Assembly: GCF_024734385.1 (NCBI RefSeq)
Contig: NZ_JANHAP010000009.1
Span: 124,001-188,000 of the forward strand
Length of the DNA stretch: 64,000 nt
Reading direction: 5' to 3'
From: Dasania sp. GY-MA-18
GTDB lineage: Bacteria; Pseudomonadota; Gammaproteobacteria; Pseudomonadales; Dasaniaceae
Shown here: positions 27,026 through 36,300 of the stretch, one piece after another
Position numbering within the stretch: position 1 is the first letter of the stretch
Layout: every line of letters begins with the position of its first letter
Position numbers and translations under genes: made by a program
Notes under the pieces: generated by a model
Seen by the model: only the letters and a program-made list of their open reading frames with translations
What the model was told of the DNA's origin: nothing
Database searches by the model: none

Positions 27026-27811
27026 ATGAAGAAGTCTTCTGTGCTGGGTTTGATTGTTGTTGTAGTGGCGCTAGTGGCAGCGCTGTCGTATTGGCAATTG
27101 CAGCAAGGTGTGGAACCAAGCAAGCCGCCAGCCCCGCAACTGGCCCCCGAGCCTGAGCCCGCGCCTGTAATGCGCAAAGAGCCCGAGGCCCTTGAGCCCG
27201 TCGCTGAGCCTGAGCCAGACCCCAATGCAGACCTATTGCCGCCACCGGTCAGCTTGGATAGCAGTGACGAAGACGTTAAGGCCTTGGCCGAGTCCCTTGC
27301 TCCCTCATTAAAAGCCTGGCTACAACCCCAGCAACAGCTGCGCAAATGGGTGGCCACGGTAGATATGATGGCCGACGGCAGCTTCCCCCGTAAATACCCA
27401 GCATTGGTCTATCCCTTGGGCAAGTTTGAAGTTGAAAAAAACAATGGCGTATTGCGTGCCAGCGAGTCTAACAATAAGCGCGTCGACGCTTTAGTGAAGG
27501 CGGTAACGGCCATAGACCCGCAATTACTGGCCCGGTATTACCGTTACTGGCAGCCGCTATTAGATAAGGCTTACAGCGAACAGGGCCGCTCAGAGTTGTT
27601 TTCAGATCGCTTGATGAAAAGCATAGAGCGTATTATCACCCTAGAGCCCGCGCCACTGCGCGCCGAGCTGGTACAGCCCCATGTGTTTTACCGCTACAAA
27701 GACGAAGCCTTAGAAAAACGCAGCGACCTGGATAAAATGATTTGGCGCTTAGGTCGCGACAATCAAAAGGCTTTGCAGGCGTTTTTAACGGAGTTTAAGC
27801 AGCAATTATAA
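27026..27811 (+). CDS. DUF3014-domain protein, membrane anchored
   Basis: 261 aa. One N-terminal hydrophobic helix (residues ~6-24) is followed by a Pro/Glu-rich linker (about 30-75), then a soluble domain whose segments (ALVYPLGKFEVEK, YYRYWQPLLDKAY, VFYRYKDEALEKRSDLDK) match the DUF3014 family of Gammaproteobacteria. Most of the protein should be in the periplasm. Function is unknown. It stands alone between cydAB's regulator and the convergent lyase gene. Confidence 0.8.
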   Translation: MKKSSVLGLIVVVVALVAALSYWQLQQGVEPSKPPAPQLAPEPEPAPVMRKEPEALEPVAEPEPDPNADLLPPPVSLDSSDEDVKALAESLAPSLKAWLQPQQQLRKWVATVDMMADGSFPRKYPALVYPLGKFEVEKNNGVLRASESNNKRVDALVKAVTAIDPQLLARYYRYWQPLLDKAYSEQGRSELFSDRLMKSIERIITLEPAPLRAELVQPHVFYRYKDEALEKRSDLDKMIWRLGRDNQKALQAFLTEFKQQL

Positions 27812-27850
27812 CGGCTAGGGCTATAGTAGCCTGGACTTTGCCGCGGTTAT

Positions 27851-28726
27851 TTAGAGCTGGAGATTTAGCAGCTCTTTAGCTCTCAGCACTACCGGCATAT
27901 CCACCATCTTGCCTTGAAATTCTATAGCCCCTAAGCCTAATTCTTCGGCAGCTGCAAAAGCTTCAATGAGTTTGTGCGCATTTTCAATTTCATCGGCAGT
28001 GGCTGCCAGCCCGGTATTGATTATGCCTACTTGCTTAGGGTGTATGCAAAAGGCACCCACCATGCCCAGTTGCTTGGCTATGCTGATAGCAGCGCTAAAA
28101 GCTTCACTGTTGTTGTAATCTGCAATAGATCCCGGAAAACCCAGTGGGCTAATGCCCGCACGGCGACAGGCAAAGGCGATCATTTGGCTAGGTAGCATTA
28201 GTGTGGTGGTATTGGGGCGCATATAGGCTGTAGCACAAAAGTCTTCCGAGCCTAAAGTCATGGCGACTAACCTTGGGTGGGCTGTGGCGATCTCGTCTAG
28301 TCTAGGTAAAGCGTCTACCGATTCAATTAAGGCTAGCAAGCGTGTGTGGCCAGCAGTCATATTATTAAGCGTCTCCAATTCATCAACTTGCTTAGCGATT
28401 GTTTGTATGTCTGTTGCTGATTCCACTTTAGGTATGACTAGCGCATCAACATGAGGGCTGATGGCTGCTATTAGATCTTTTGTTACATGATCTACGTCTT
28501 GATTAATACGTACCAAGGTGGCGGTGCCAGCTTTTTGTAGTTTTTTTGCGGCGTTAATAAGTTGTTCGCGTGCTATTTTTTTTTGACTGCTAGGTACGCT
28601 ATCTTCCAAATCTAAAATAATCGCATCGGCACCGCGTGTGTGGGCTTTGTCTATAAGTTGCTGCTGATGGCCGGGTACGAATAGCAGCGAACGCCAGCCG
28701 GGATATACCGGATTATTAGCACTCAT
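27851..28726 (-). CDS. CitE-like CoA-ester lyase, candidate (S)-citramalyl-CoA lyase
   Basis: 291 aa HpcH/HpaI aldolase/citrate-lyase-beta family enzyme, cleaving a malyl-type CoA thioester. The N-terminal RSLLFVPG, the metal-binding DLEDSVP, the Arg/Glu of VRIN and IESVDAL, and GSEDFCA are present. RSLLFVPG is the CitE/citramalyl-CoA-lyase form; the ethylmalonyl-pathway Mcl form reads like CQLFGPG. The ATG at 28726 has GGAG upstream and overlaps the hydratase stop, so the two are coupled. In context it probably splits citramalyl-CoA to acetyl-CoA and pyruvate. A beta-methylmalyl-CoA activity is the alternative. Confidence 0.8.
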   Translation of the reverse strand: MSANNPVYPGWRSLLFVPGHQQQLIDKAHTRGADAIILDLEDSVPSSQKKIAREQLINAAKKLQKAGTATLVRINQDVDHVTKDLIAAISPHVDALVIPKVESATDIQTIAKQVDELETLNNMTAGHTRLLALIESVDALPRLDEIATAHPRLVAMTLGSEDFCATAYMRPNTTTLMLPSQMIAFACRRAGISPLGFPGSIADYNNSEAFSAAISIAKQLGMVGAFCIHPKQVGIINTGLAATADEIENAHKLIEAFAAAEELGLGAIEFQGKMVDMPVVLRAKELLNLQL

Positions 28727-29573
28727 GATCAAGCTCCGCCGTTATTTGCATGCACAGAGCATTGTCTTTATCTATAGTCCACAAATGTAACACTCGGTTT
28801 TGCAAGCAGCCCTGTAATTTAAAGGGGTGAATATCAAAGGTGGGGCGTAGCGCTTTAAAATTAAAGCGTTTGATTTTTACCTTAGGGTAGTACTGAGCTG
28901 CAGCATTTAAAAGTAGCGTCACTAGCAAGGGGCCGTGTACTACTAGGGCGGGATAACCTTCCTCTTCCATAGCGTAATTTCTATCGTAATGTATACGGTG
29001 TGCATTATAGGTAAGCGCCGAATAGCGAAACAGCAGCACTTGATTGGCGCTAAAGTCTAGCGAAAATTCTGCGTTATGGTTGGGTGATTTGGCAGCTGGT
29101 AGCGGCGATCCAGGTGGTGGTTGCTGCCGGTAAACAATAGACTGAGTTTGTCTGATACAAAGCTCTTGTTGTTGAAAGGTTTCGTGCCCCACAGTCACAA
29201 AAGCTAACAGGCCAGTACTGCCCTCTTTGATATTAATTTCTTCAATAGTAGATTTACGTTTTGCTTCTACACCTAGGGTAAGCGGTTTAATGGTTTCAAC
29301 TTCGCCTGCTGCCCACATGCGTCTAGGTAAGGGGACAGGGGGTAAGAAACCGCCTTTATTAGGGTGGCCATCAAGGTCTGTTAAAGATGATTTCGGTGTA
29401 TCTAGAAAATACAACCAGTCCCAAAAAGCGGGCAGTGCTGCGCCTTGAGAGGGGGAGTAAGAGTGATCTAGCGCTGCAGCTAGAGCTTGGGCAGAAAATG
29501 GGTTCAGGTTATCTTTTTTAACTTGGGTTTTGCCTACCCAGCAATTTAAATGCTCGATATTGATAGCCGTCAT
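28716..29573 (-). CDS. meh: HTD2/Meh-like hydratase, candidate 3-methylfumaryl-CoA (mesaconyl-C4-CoA) hydratase
   Basis: 285 aa double-hotdog hydratase of the FAS1-like/HTD2 group. The segment GGFLPPVPLPRRMWAAGEVE (residues ~74-93) is typical of this group, and the C-terminal half has the MaoC-type catalytic stretch YNAHRIHYDRNYA. The canonical Mch of the ethylmalonyl-CoA pathway is a longer protein (about 340 aa) of a different subgroup. Meh in the 3-hydroxypropionate bicycle hydrates mesaconyl-C4-CoA to citramalyl-CoA; itaconyl-CoA hydratases belong to the same group and are the main alternative. It lies between the CoA transferase and lyase genes in one operon. Confidence 0.78.
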   Translation of the reverse strand: MTAINIEHLNCWVGKTQVKKDNLNPFSAQALAAALDHSYSPSQGAALPAFWDWLYFLDTPKSSLTDLDGHPNKGGFLPPVPLPRRMWAAGEVETIKPLTLGVEAKRKSTIEEINIKEGSTGLLAFVTVGHETFQQQELCIRQTQSIVYRQQPPPGSPLPAAKSPNHNAEFSLDFSANQVLLFRYSALTYNAHRIHYDRNYAMEEEGYPALVVHGPLLVTLLLNAAAQYYPKVKIKRFNFKALRPTFDIHPFKLQGCLQNRVLHLWTIDKDNALCMQITAELDHEC

Positions 29574-29624
29574 AGCAATCCTCGCTTGTTATTATTGTTT
29601 TAGCTGGTTAGTTATTATGCGCTG

Positions 29625-30836
29625 TTAGCTTGCCGCAATTATGCCTTTGTCATGTAATTTCCCAATCTGGCTACTGTCTATGCGCAGTATTTCCGATAAT
29701 ATTTCATCGGTATGCTGGCCTAGGGTGGGGGCGGGTTGTGCGGGTAGCCGATCAAACAATGAAAAATCCCAAGGTGCACCAGCGGCAAGGTAGCTGCCTA
29801 CATTTGCTTGTTCTATGTTATTAAACATGGGATTGTTGGTAGAGCATTCGGGGTCGTTAGCAACTAATTCATTAATAGATTGGTAGCGGCTCCAGCAAAC
29901 CCCGTGTTGATTAAAGCGGGATTGAATAGTATTAAATGTTTGTGCGGATATATAAGCCTCTAGGCATTCAGCTATTTGTTCACGGGCGATAAACCTGTCA
30001 CCTTCTTGAGAGAAATCTAAGTTTAGCTGTGTAGCTAAATCAAGCATTTGTTGCTGGCTATCCGTGGCTAAGCATAATGACTGCCACTGTTTAGGGGTTA
30101 AACCTATCACCATAATGCGGTGGTGATCACTGGTAACAAAATCACGCCCAAAAGCGCCAAATAAATAATTACCATAGCGAGGGCGCTGCTCGCCCAATTG
30201 AGCTTCGGCAATAAACCCTAAGTGGCTCATGGTAGCCATGGCAGCATCGGCTAAAGCCAGTTTTATATGCTGGCCTTCTTTATTAATGCGTCTATGGCGT
30301 TCGGCGGCTAATAAGCCTAGGGCTGCCATTTGCCCGGTAATACAATCCCATGCGGGTAGTACATGATTAGTTGGGTCTTGGCTTTGCTCGCTACCCGTAA
30401 GAAACGGAAGGCCCATGCTAGGGTTAACCGTATAGTCCACTGCTGAGTTACCGTGGCGGTCCCCCTGAATAGTCAGCTGAATTAGGTCCGGCCTATGCTG
30501 TTTAAGCTCTTCGTAGTCTAACCACCCCCGCGCTGGGAAGTTGGTTAACAGCATGCCAGCGTTATCACCTTCAGCGCTTATAAGTTGTTTTGCCAACTCT
30601 GCTCCTTCAGGTGTACGAAAGTTAATGGCGATAGAGCGTTTTGATTTATTTAGCCCGTTCCAAAATAAACTGACATTGTGCTTGGTAACTGGCCAGCGGT
30701 GATAATCTAAACCGCCATTAATTGCATCTATACGAATGACGTCGGCTCCTAGTTGCGCCAGCGTCATGCCCCCCAGAGGTGCTGCCACAAAGGCAGAAGC
30801 CTCAATGACGCGCATACCAGTAAGAATATTTTTCAT
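29625..30836 (-). CDS. mct: Family III CoA transferase, candidate 2-methylfumaryl-CoA isomerase (mesaconyl-CoA C1-C4 CoA transferase)
   Basis: 403 aa CaiB/BaiF-type enzyme. It resembles, from memory, the Chloroflexus Mct protein very closely in ASAFVAAPLGGMTLAQLGAD, GGLDYHRWPVT, TNFPARGWLDYEELK and HVLPAWDCITGQM, and in length. The catalytic aspartate is expected in the LALADAAMA segment (about residue 190). Mct moves CoA within mesaconate from C1 to C4 without a second substrate. It is the first gene of the minus-strand operon, divergent from mcd. Itaconate CoA transferase is the alternative reading, but the close Mct-like motifs favour isomerase. Confidence 0.82.
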   Translation of the reverse strand: MKNILTGMRVIEASAFVAAPLGGMTLAQLGADVIRIDAINGGLDYHRWPVTKHNVSLFWNGLNKSKRSIAINFRTPEGAELAKQLISAEGDNAGMLLTNFPARGWLDYEELKQHRPDLIQLTIQGDRHGNSAVDYTVNPSMGLPFLTGSEQSQDPTNHVLPAWDCITGQMAALGLLAAERHRRINKEGQHIKLALADAAMATMSHLGFIAEAQLGEQRPRYGNYLFGAFGRDFVTSDHHRIMVIGLTPKQWQSLCLATDSQQQMLDLATQLNLDFSQEGDRFIAREQIAECLEAYISAQTFNTIQSRFNQHGVCWSRYQSINELVANDPECSTNNPMFNNIEQANVGSYLAAGAPWDFSLFDRLPAQPAPTLGQHTDEILSEILRIDSSQIGKLHDKGIIAAS

Positions 30837-31459
30837 TCTTTATCCCTGTATTTTTATAAAATTATTAGCTCGGGCGTAGTATTTATTAATGCTGCTAATT
30901 GTTTTTGAGCAAGAATAGAGTAGTTAAAAAGGGCAGTCTATATAAGCTGTTCTTATTTCGAGTATTGATAAGGGGAATAGTGGGGTGGTTTTAAATGGCT
31001 GTTTAAAAATCAAAATCACCAGTTTTCCGTAACTTTGAATGTATTTCGTAACTTTTATAGGCTTGTTTGGCGTTTTAAAAGCTGTTAGGTGATTAAGATA
31101 TTTGATTGTAGTTTTTTTTCACAACTACATTATTTCAGTATTTGCTACTAGTTAAAACAATTGATCAGGTATGTGGTTTAGGTGGTTTTTTAAGAAGTTA
31201 GTCGTTTTTTTGTGGGTTTTTTAGTTGTGTTTTATTTTTACATTAAAAAAAATCGGTTTTTGTGAAATATTACCAAAAGTAAATTTGTTGCTAGTCGGAG
31301 TTTGCAGTTTAAAAAATACCTGGGCTATAGTCTATCGGTCTGGTGGAAACAGGGTGTTGATGTAATTTTATTTTGTCTAAAAATTATAAAACATCCTTGG
31401 TTACCAGCAGTGTTTGAATAACTACTTAAAACAATAATTAATAAATAAGGGTTATTACA
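30837..31459. promoter_or_regulatory. Divergent control region of the two ethylmalonyl-CoA operons
   Basis: 623 AT-rich bases with long T-runs and no gene, holding the promoters for mct-meh-lyase (minus) and mcd-ecm-meaB-ccr (plus). Two direct copies of CGTAACTTT lie at 31028 and 31047, 19 bases apart, within a CCGTAACTTT/TTCGTAACTTTT context, which may be a regulator's half-sites. No riboswitch was recognised. Confidence 0.5.
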
Positions 31460-33154
31460 TTGTCCGATAATTCAGCCGTTTCGTTTTTATACGCAAAAGA
31501 AATTCTCTCTAAGGGGCAGCAGTGCCTCTCTAAAGCTTATGCCTATATTAAGTCGCAGTGTATGGATGGCGAGGGTAAGTTGTCATCTGAGTTGCTGGAT
31601 AATTATCAATACAGCGCTTATGAGTTGGCTTATTGCTCGGCAGAGTTTTCAGCTGCCAGCTTTTTGATTGATTATGCTGAAAAGCTACATAAACAGAAAA
31701 GCGGCGGCCAAGACATTATTTACGAACAGCGTATAGCTATGATGTTTTGTGCTGAGGTAGTGCAAAATGCGCGCTCTAAGCTCTCCCTGCGGTTACTTGA
31801 TTACGGCATATCAGCTGCATTATATGAGCAAACATTAAATCACCCAGAGCTAAACTTATTTTGCCAAGAGCAATTACAAACTTGCCATTACGTCGCACTT
31901 GGTGAGCAGCTGATACAGCAAGAAGGTTATATTGCTGATCCCCAGTTAGGGGAAGATATCAATATTATGCGCGAGGCTTTTCAAAAATTCAGCACTGATG
32001 TGGTGATGCCTTTAGCAGAGCATATTCATCGTGAAGACTTACTGGTCCCCAATGAAATATTACAGCCTTTGGTGGATATGGGCTGTTTCGGTCTTTCCAT
32101 ACCAGAGCAATATGGTGGCCTACAGGCCGATGGCGAAGAAGATACTATGGGGATGATAGTGGTCACAGAGGAACTGTCACGCGGATCCCTGGCTGCAGCA
32201 GGCAGTTTAATTACTAGGCCAGAAATTTTATCCAGGGCTTTACTGGCTGGAGGTACAGAAGCACAAAAACATTATTGGTTACCCAAGTTAGCCAGTGCCG
32301 ATCCGTTTTGTGCAGTAGCGATTACCGAGCCAGACTATGGGTCGGATGTAGCTAGCATGAAATTAAAGGCCGAGCGAGTAGCAGGTGGCTGGTTGCTCAA
32401 TGGTGCAAAAACCTGGTGCACTTTTGCTGGTAAAGCTGGTGTGCTATTGACCTTGGCGCGCACCGACGCCGATAGCAGTTTAGGCCATCGTGGTTTAAGT
32501 ATGTTTTTAGTCGAAAAACCCGCTAGCGATGGCCATGAATTTCGTTATCAACAGCCCAGCGGTGGCGTACTTAGTGGCAAGGCTATAGCCACCATAGGTT
32601 ATCGCGGCATGCATTCGTTTGATGTTTTTTATGATCAGGTATTTGTGCCCGATGACCATTTGCTAGGTGGTGATGCAGGGCTGGGCAAGGGGTTTTATTA
32701 CACCATGGCCGGTTTTTCCGGAGGCCGTATTCAAACAGCGGCGCGTGCAAATGGTTTAATGCAGGCCGCCTTCGAGCAGGGCATGAACTACGCCAAAGAG
32801 CGCAAGGTGTTTGGTCACGCTATTGCCGATTATCAATTAACGCAAGTGAAGCTGGCCAGAATGGCCATATTGCTCACTGCATCCAAACAATTTACCTATG
32901 CCGTTGCCAGACTTATGGATGCAGGAAAAGGGCAGGTAGAAGCCAGTTTAGTAAAACTGTTTGCCTGTAAAACTTCAGAATGGTTATGCCGGGAGGCTAT
33001 GCAAATTCATGGTGGTATGGGTTATGCCGAAGAGTCAGCGGTTAGCCGCTATTGGATAGACTCTCGCGTGCTTTCCATTTTTGAAGGTGCAGAGGAAACT
33101 CTAGCATTAAAAGTAATAGCGCGCTCAATGATTGAAGCCGCCGACGTTGAATGA
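31460..33154 (+). CDS. mcd: (2S)-methylsuccinyl-CoA dehydrogenase
   Basis: 564 aa flavin acyl-CoA dehydrogenase oxidising methylsuccinyl-CoA to mesaconyl-C1-CoA. Its length and the ~150-residue N-terminal helical extension before the catalytic core (which begins near DINIMREAFQKF) set it apart from ordinary ~385-aa dehydrogenases and match Mcd. Late motifs FSGGRIQTAARANGLMQAA, MQIHGGMGYAEE and SRVLSIFEGAEETL fit as well. The start is probably the TTG at 31460, with AAGGG upstream; the next ATG would remove conserved sequence. It is the first gene of the mcd-ecm-meaB-ccr operon. Confidence 0.9.
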   Translation: MSDNSAVSFLYAKEILSKGQQCLSKAYAYIKSQCMDGEGKLSSELLDNYQYSAYELAYCSAEFSAASFLIDYAEKLHKQKSGGQDIIYEQRIAMMFCAEVVQNARSKLSLRLLDYGISAALYEQTLNHPELNLFCQEQLQTCHYVALGEQLIQQEGYIADPQLGEDINIMREAFQKFSTDVVMPLAEHIHREDLLVPNEILQPLVDMGCFGLSIPEQYGGLQADGEEDTMGMIVVTEELSRGSLAAAGSLITRPEILSRALLAGGTEAQKHYWLPKLASADPFCAVAITEPDYGSDVASMKLKAERVAGGWLLNGAKTWCTFAGKAGVLLTLARTDADSSLGHRGLSMFLVEKPASDGHEFRYQQPSGGVLSGKAIATIGYRGMHSFDVFYDQVFVPDDHLLGGDAGLGKGFYYTMAGFSGGRIQTAARANGLMQAAFEQGMNYAKERKVFGHAIADYQLTQVKLARMAILLTASKQFTYAVARLMDAGKGQVEASLVKLFACKTSEWLCREAMQIHGGMGYAEESAVSRYWIDSRVLSIFEGAEETLALKVIARSMIEAADVE

Positions 33155-33198
33155 CGCAGCAATGTCGCTAGTTGGTGGATATCACAGTGGATAAGTCT

Positions 33199-35217
33199 AT
33201 GAAGAATAAAAAACCGCATCTCATTTACGATGACCAGGGCAAGGCCGTGAGCGACCGCCCCTGGATTTTTAGAACCTATGCTGGGCATACCAATGTTTGG
33301 GAAAGCAACCAGCTATATCGTAGCAACCTGGCCAAAGGACAAACAGGTTTAAGTATAGCCTTTGATTTGCCCACACAGTGCGGTTATAGCTCCGATCATG
33401 AGATTGCCAAACCCGAAGTAGGTAAGGTGGGTGTGCCAGTCAATTCACTGGATGATTTTCATGTGCTGTTCGACCAAATTCCTATCGATAAAATGAACGT
33501 GTCTATGACGATTAACGGCACGGCAATGTGGTTACTGGCATTGTATATTGCTTTGGCAGAAGAGCGCGGTATTGATATTTCGACATTAAAGGGAACCACA
33601 CAAAACGATTTAATTAAAGAATACCTGGCCAGGGGAACTTATATTTTTCCACCCGAAGATTCAATTCGCCTAATTGTAGATATGTATGAATACAGCTTAC
33701 AGCACATACCTGACTGGAATGCCTCAAATATTTGTTCCTACCACCTGCAAGAAGCTGGGGCAACGCCAGTACAGGAACTAGCATTTGCTTTAACTACCGC
33801 TATTACCGTGCTAGATGCCATTAAAGAGCGAGGCTGTTTTAGTGCGCAGGAATTTGAGCGCTGTGTTGGCCGTATATCATTTTTTGTAAACGCCGGTATG
33901 CGTTTTGTTGAAGAGCTATCAAAAATGCGTGCCTTTGTGGAAATGTGGGATGAAATAACCCGCGATCGCTATGGTATTAAAGACCCTAAATACCGACGTT
34001 TTCGCTACGGTGTGCAAGTAAATTCACTGGGGCTCACCGAAGAACAGCCGGAAAATAACAGTTGGCGCATATTAATTGAAACCTTAGGTGTGACTCTAAG
34101 CCGTAAAGCACGCTGCCGGGCATTGCAGCTGCCTGCTTGGAATGAGGCCTTGTCATTGCCGCGTCCTTGGGATCAACAATGGTCGTTGCGCTTGCAGCAA
34201 GTACTGGCTTATGAAACCGACCTATTGGAATATCCCGATTTATTTGATGGCTCCCATGTTATCGAATCAAAAGTTAAAGACTTAAAAGAAAAAGCCTACG
34301 CCGAAATTTCTAACATAATTGACATGGGCGGCGGTATGGCGGCGGTAAAAAACGGCTATATGAAGTCGGCTTTAGTGAAGTCACAAAGTGAGCGTATTGA
34401 TAGGCTGGCCAAGGGTCAACAGATTGTAGTGGGGAAAAACAAATGGCTTGAGGGTTTGCCTTCGCCATTAGTGAGTGGTGATGATGGCGGCATTTTTAAA
34501 ATTGATGTTAATTCAGCACAAAAAACTATAGAGAGTTTAAAAAACAGCCGTCGCAGCCGTGATGCTCAGCGCGTTGCTGAATCCTTGGCAGTATTAACTG
34601 CCGATGCTGAGCAGGGCAATAATCTGATGCCTGCTTCTATAGAGTGCGCAAAAGCACGGGTAACCACAGGGGAGTGGTCAGCAACTTTACGTAAAGTATT
34701 TGGTGAGTATAGGCCGCCCACGGGCGTTGATGGTCAGGCTATGGAAATAACAACAAACAGAGGTGGCGTACAGAATAAAATCAATCGTTTTGTCGAACAG
34801 TACGGCTACCGACCTCGCATGGTAGTGGGGAAGCCAGGCTTAGATGGTCACTCTAATGGTGCTGAAATGATAGCTGTAGCTGCACGTAATGCTGGTTTTG
34901 ATGTGATCTATTTTGGAATACGCATTAGTGCTGCAGAAATTGTACATTCCGCAATTGAGGAAAATGTTGATGTAATAGGCATATCACTCTTGTCGGGCTC
35001 GCATAATGAGATTGTTGACCAGCTAAGCGCTGAATTAAATAAAGCCCATGCAGATATTCCTGTGGTGTTAGGCGGGATTATTCCCCAGGCAGACATCGCA
35101 AACTTAACTGCAAAAGGCATTAAACGTATTTACACACCTAAAGATTACGATTTGATGATGATTATGGATGACATTATGGATGTCATTAATGAGCATAAAT
35201 TATCGCCATGTGGGTGA
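33199..35217 (+). CDS. ecm: Ethylmalonyl-CoA mutase, B12 dependent
   Basis: About 672 aa single-chain adenosylcobalamin mutase converting (2R)-ethylmalonyl-CoA to (2S)-methylsuccinyl-CoA. The B12 lower-ligand motif reads KPGLDGHSNGAE (about residue 550); methylmalonyl-CoA mutases read DGHDRG there, and the SNG form is the Ecm signature. The N-terminal PWIFRTYAGH and AFDLPTQCGY are shared by the family. The start is uncertain: the ATG at 33199 is used, with TTG at 33172 also open. It stands 44 bases after mcd and 6 before meaB. No ethylmalonyl-CoA epimerase is in the window. Confidence 0.92.
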   Translation: MKNKKPHLIYDDQGKAVSDRPWIFRTYAGHTNVWESNQLYRSNLAKGQTGLSIAFDLPTQCGYSSDHEIAKPEVGKVGVPVNSLDDFHVLFDQIPIDKMNVSMTINGTAMWLLALYIALAEERGIDISTLKGTTQNDLIKEYLARGTYIFPPEDSIRLIVDMYEYSLQHIPDWNASNICSYHLQEAGATPVQELAFALTTAITVLDAIKERGCFSAQEFERCVGRISFFVNAGMRFVEELSKMRAFVEMWDEITRDRYGIKDPKYRRFRYGVQVNSLGLTEEQPENNSWRILIETLGVTLSRKARCRALQLPAWNEALSLPRPWDQQWSLRLQQVLAYETDLLEYPDLFDGSHVIESKVKDLKEKAYAEISNIIDMGGGMAAVKNGYMKSALVKSQSERIDRLAKGQQIVVGKNKWLEGLPSPLVSGDDGGIFKIDVNSAQKTIESLKNSRRSRDAQRVAESLAVLTADAEQGNNLMPASIECAKARVTTGEWSATLRKVFGEYRPPTGVDGQAMEITTNRGGVQNKINRFVEQYGYRPRMVVGKPGLDGHSNGAEMIAVAARNAGFDVIYFGIRISAAEIVHSAIEENVDVIGISLLSGSHNEIVDQLSAELNKAHADIPVVLGGIIPQADIANLTAKGIKRIYTPKDYDLMMIMDDIMDVINEHKLSPCG

Positions 35218-35223
35218 GCTTAT

Positions 35224-36261
35224 ATGCCTGTTAGCGCTTGCCAAACAGATTTACAGCAACCTATTAGTGAACATTTACTCAGCCTGCTTGAGGCTGCTGT
35301 TAGTTTAGAAAAGTGGCCTATAGCAAAACTAATATCGCTATTTGAGGCAAATACAGAGCAAGGGTTTATACAGCGGCATCAACTGATGGCGTATATACAG
35401 CAACAGCCCAAGTTAGCCTCACGCAGAGCTTATATAGTTGGGGTAACGGGTGCCCCCGGTGTGGGTAAATCTAGCCTTATAGGCGAGCTGTGTTTGCAGT
35501 TATTAAAGCAACAACCCGGCGCTGCAATTGCTGTCTTGGCTATAGATCCTTCCAGCCATAATAGCGGCGGGGCATTGCTGGGCGACAGAACACGAAGTTT
35601 GTTTCCAGTAGGTGAAAAACGGCTTTTTTTTCGCTCACAATCCTCTGCCTTAGATTTAGGCGGGCTGAGTAGAAAAACCTTTCAAGTCACGCGAATATTA
35701 CAGTATTTGTTTGATTATATTGTTATTGAAACAGTGGGGGTTGGCCAAAGTGAAGTTGAAGTAGCCAAGTTATGTGATCACAGCTTTTTTGTGATGCAGC
35801 CCTTAGCTGGCGATCAGCTGCAATTTATAAAGTCAGGGATTATGGAAATGCCTGATAGCTTTATCATCAATAAATGTGATGAGCAGCAGTACGCTGAACA
35901 GAGCCTACAGCAACTCGAAGCCAGCTTGCGTACTACGCGGTCATTGCTTAAAGAGGGTGAAGAGTCTGTGATCCCCCCCGTTTTTTTAAGCAGCAGTGTA
36001 ACTAAGCAGGGATTTAAAGACTTGGCTGATTATATCACCGGCTTATCAGTAAATGAGGGCAATAGAAATAACACCAGCAATAAAGAGAACTATTTTATAG
36101 CTAAGTGGGTGCGTTATTTGTATGGCGAATACGGCTATAACATTTATATAAATAACGTGGCAAACAAAGTAGATGGCTCTATGAGTTATGAGCAAAAGCA
36201 GTTGTTATTTAAGCAAAGTATAGATAACAAAAATTCGCTAATAAGCGTACCAAATCAATAA
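35224..36261 (+). CDS. meaB: MeaB-type G-protein chaperone of the mutase
   Basis: 345 aa SIMIBI-class GTPase that loads and protects B12 mutases. The P-loop GAPGVGKSS is at about residues 76-84, switch-region DPSSHNSGGALLGDRTR follows, ETVGVGQSE is the Walker B/G3 region, and NKCD is the base-recognition motif. The C-terminal ~70 residues are divergent and Asn/Lys-rich compared with typical MeaB dimerisation arms. It begins six bases after ecm, so it most likely serves Ecm. Confidence 0.9.
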   Translation: MPVSACQTDLQQPISEHLLSLLEAAVSLEKWPIAKLISLFEANTEQGFIQRHQLMAYIQQQPKLASRRAYIVGVTGAPGVGKSSLIGELCLQLLKQQPGAAIAVLAIDPSSHNSGGALLGDRTRSLFPVGEKRLFFRSQSSALDLGGLSRKTFQVTRILQYLFDYIVIETVGVGQSEVEVAKLCDHSFFVMQPLAGDQLQFIKSGIMEMPDSFIINKCDEQQYAEQSLQQLEASLRTTRSLLKEGEESVIPPVFLSSSVTKQGFKDLADYITGLSVNEGNRNNTSNKENYFIAKWVRYLYGEYGYNIYINNVANKVDGSMSYEQKQLLFKQSIDNKNSLISVPNQ

Positions 36262-36300
36262 AACAGTCATTATGGCTTAACTAGGAATGAGGGTATAACA

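Noticed and set aside
27016-27357. Low-complexity Gly/Ser-rich frame opposite the DUF3014 gene
   Set aside because: It mirrors the Pro/Glu-rich linker of DUF3014 on the other strand and is a composition artefact.
33199-35217. Reading the mutase as methylmalonyl-CoA mutase
   Set aside because: The B12 motif is DGHSNG and the gene is linked to ccr and mcd, which fits ethylmalonyl-CoA mutase.
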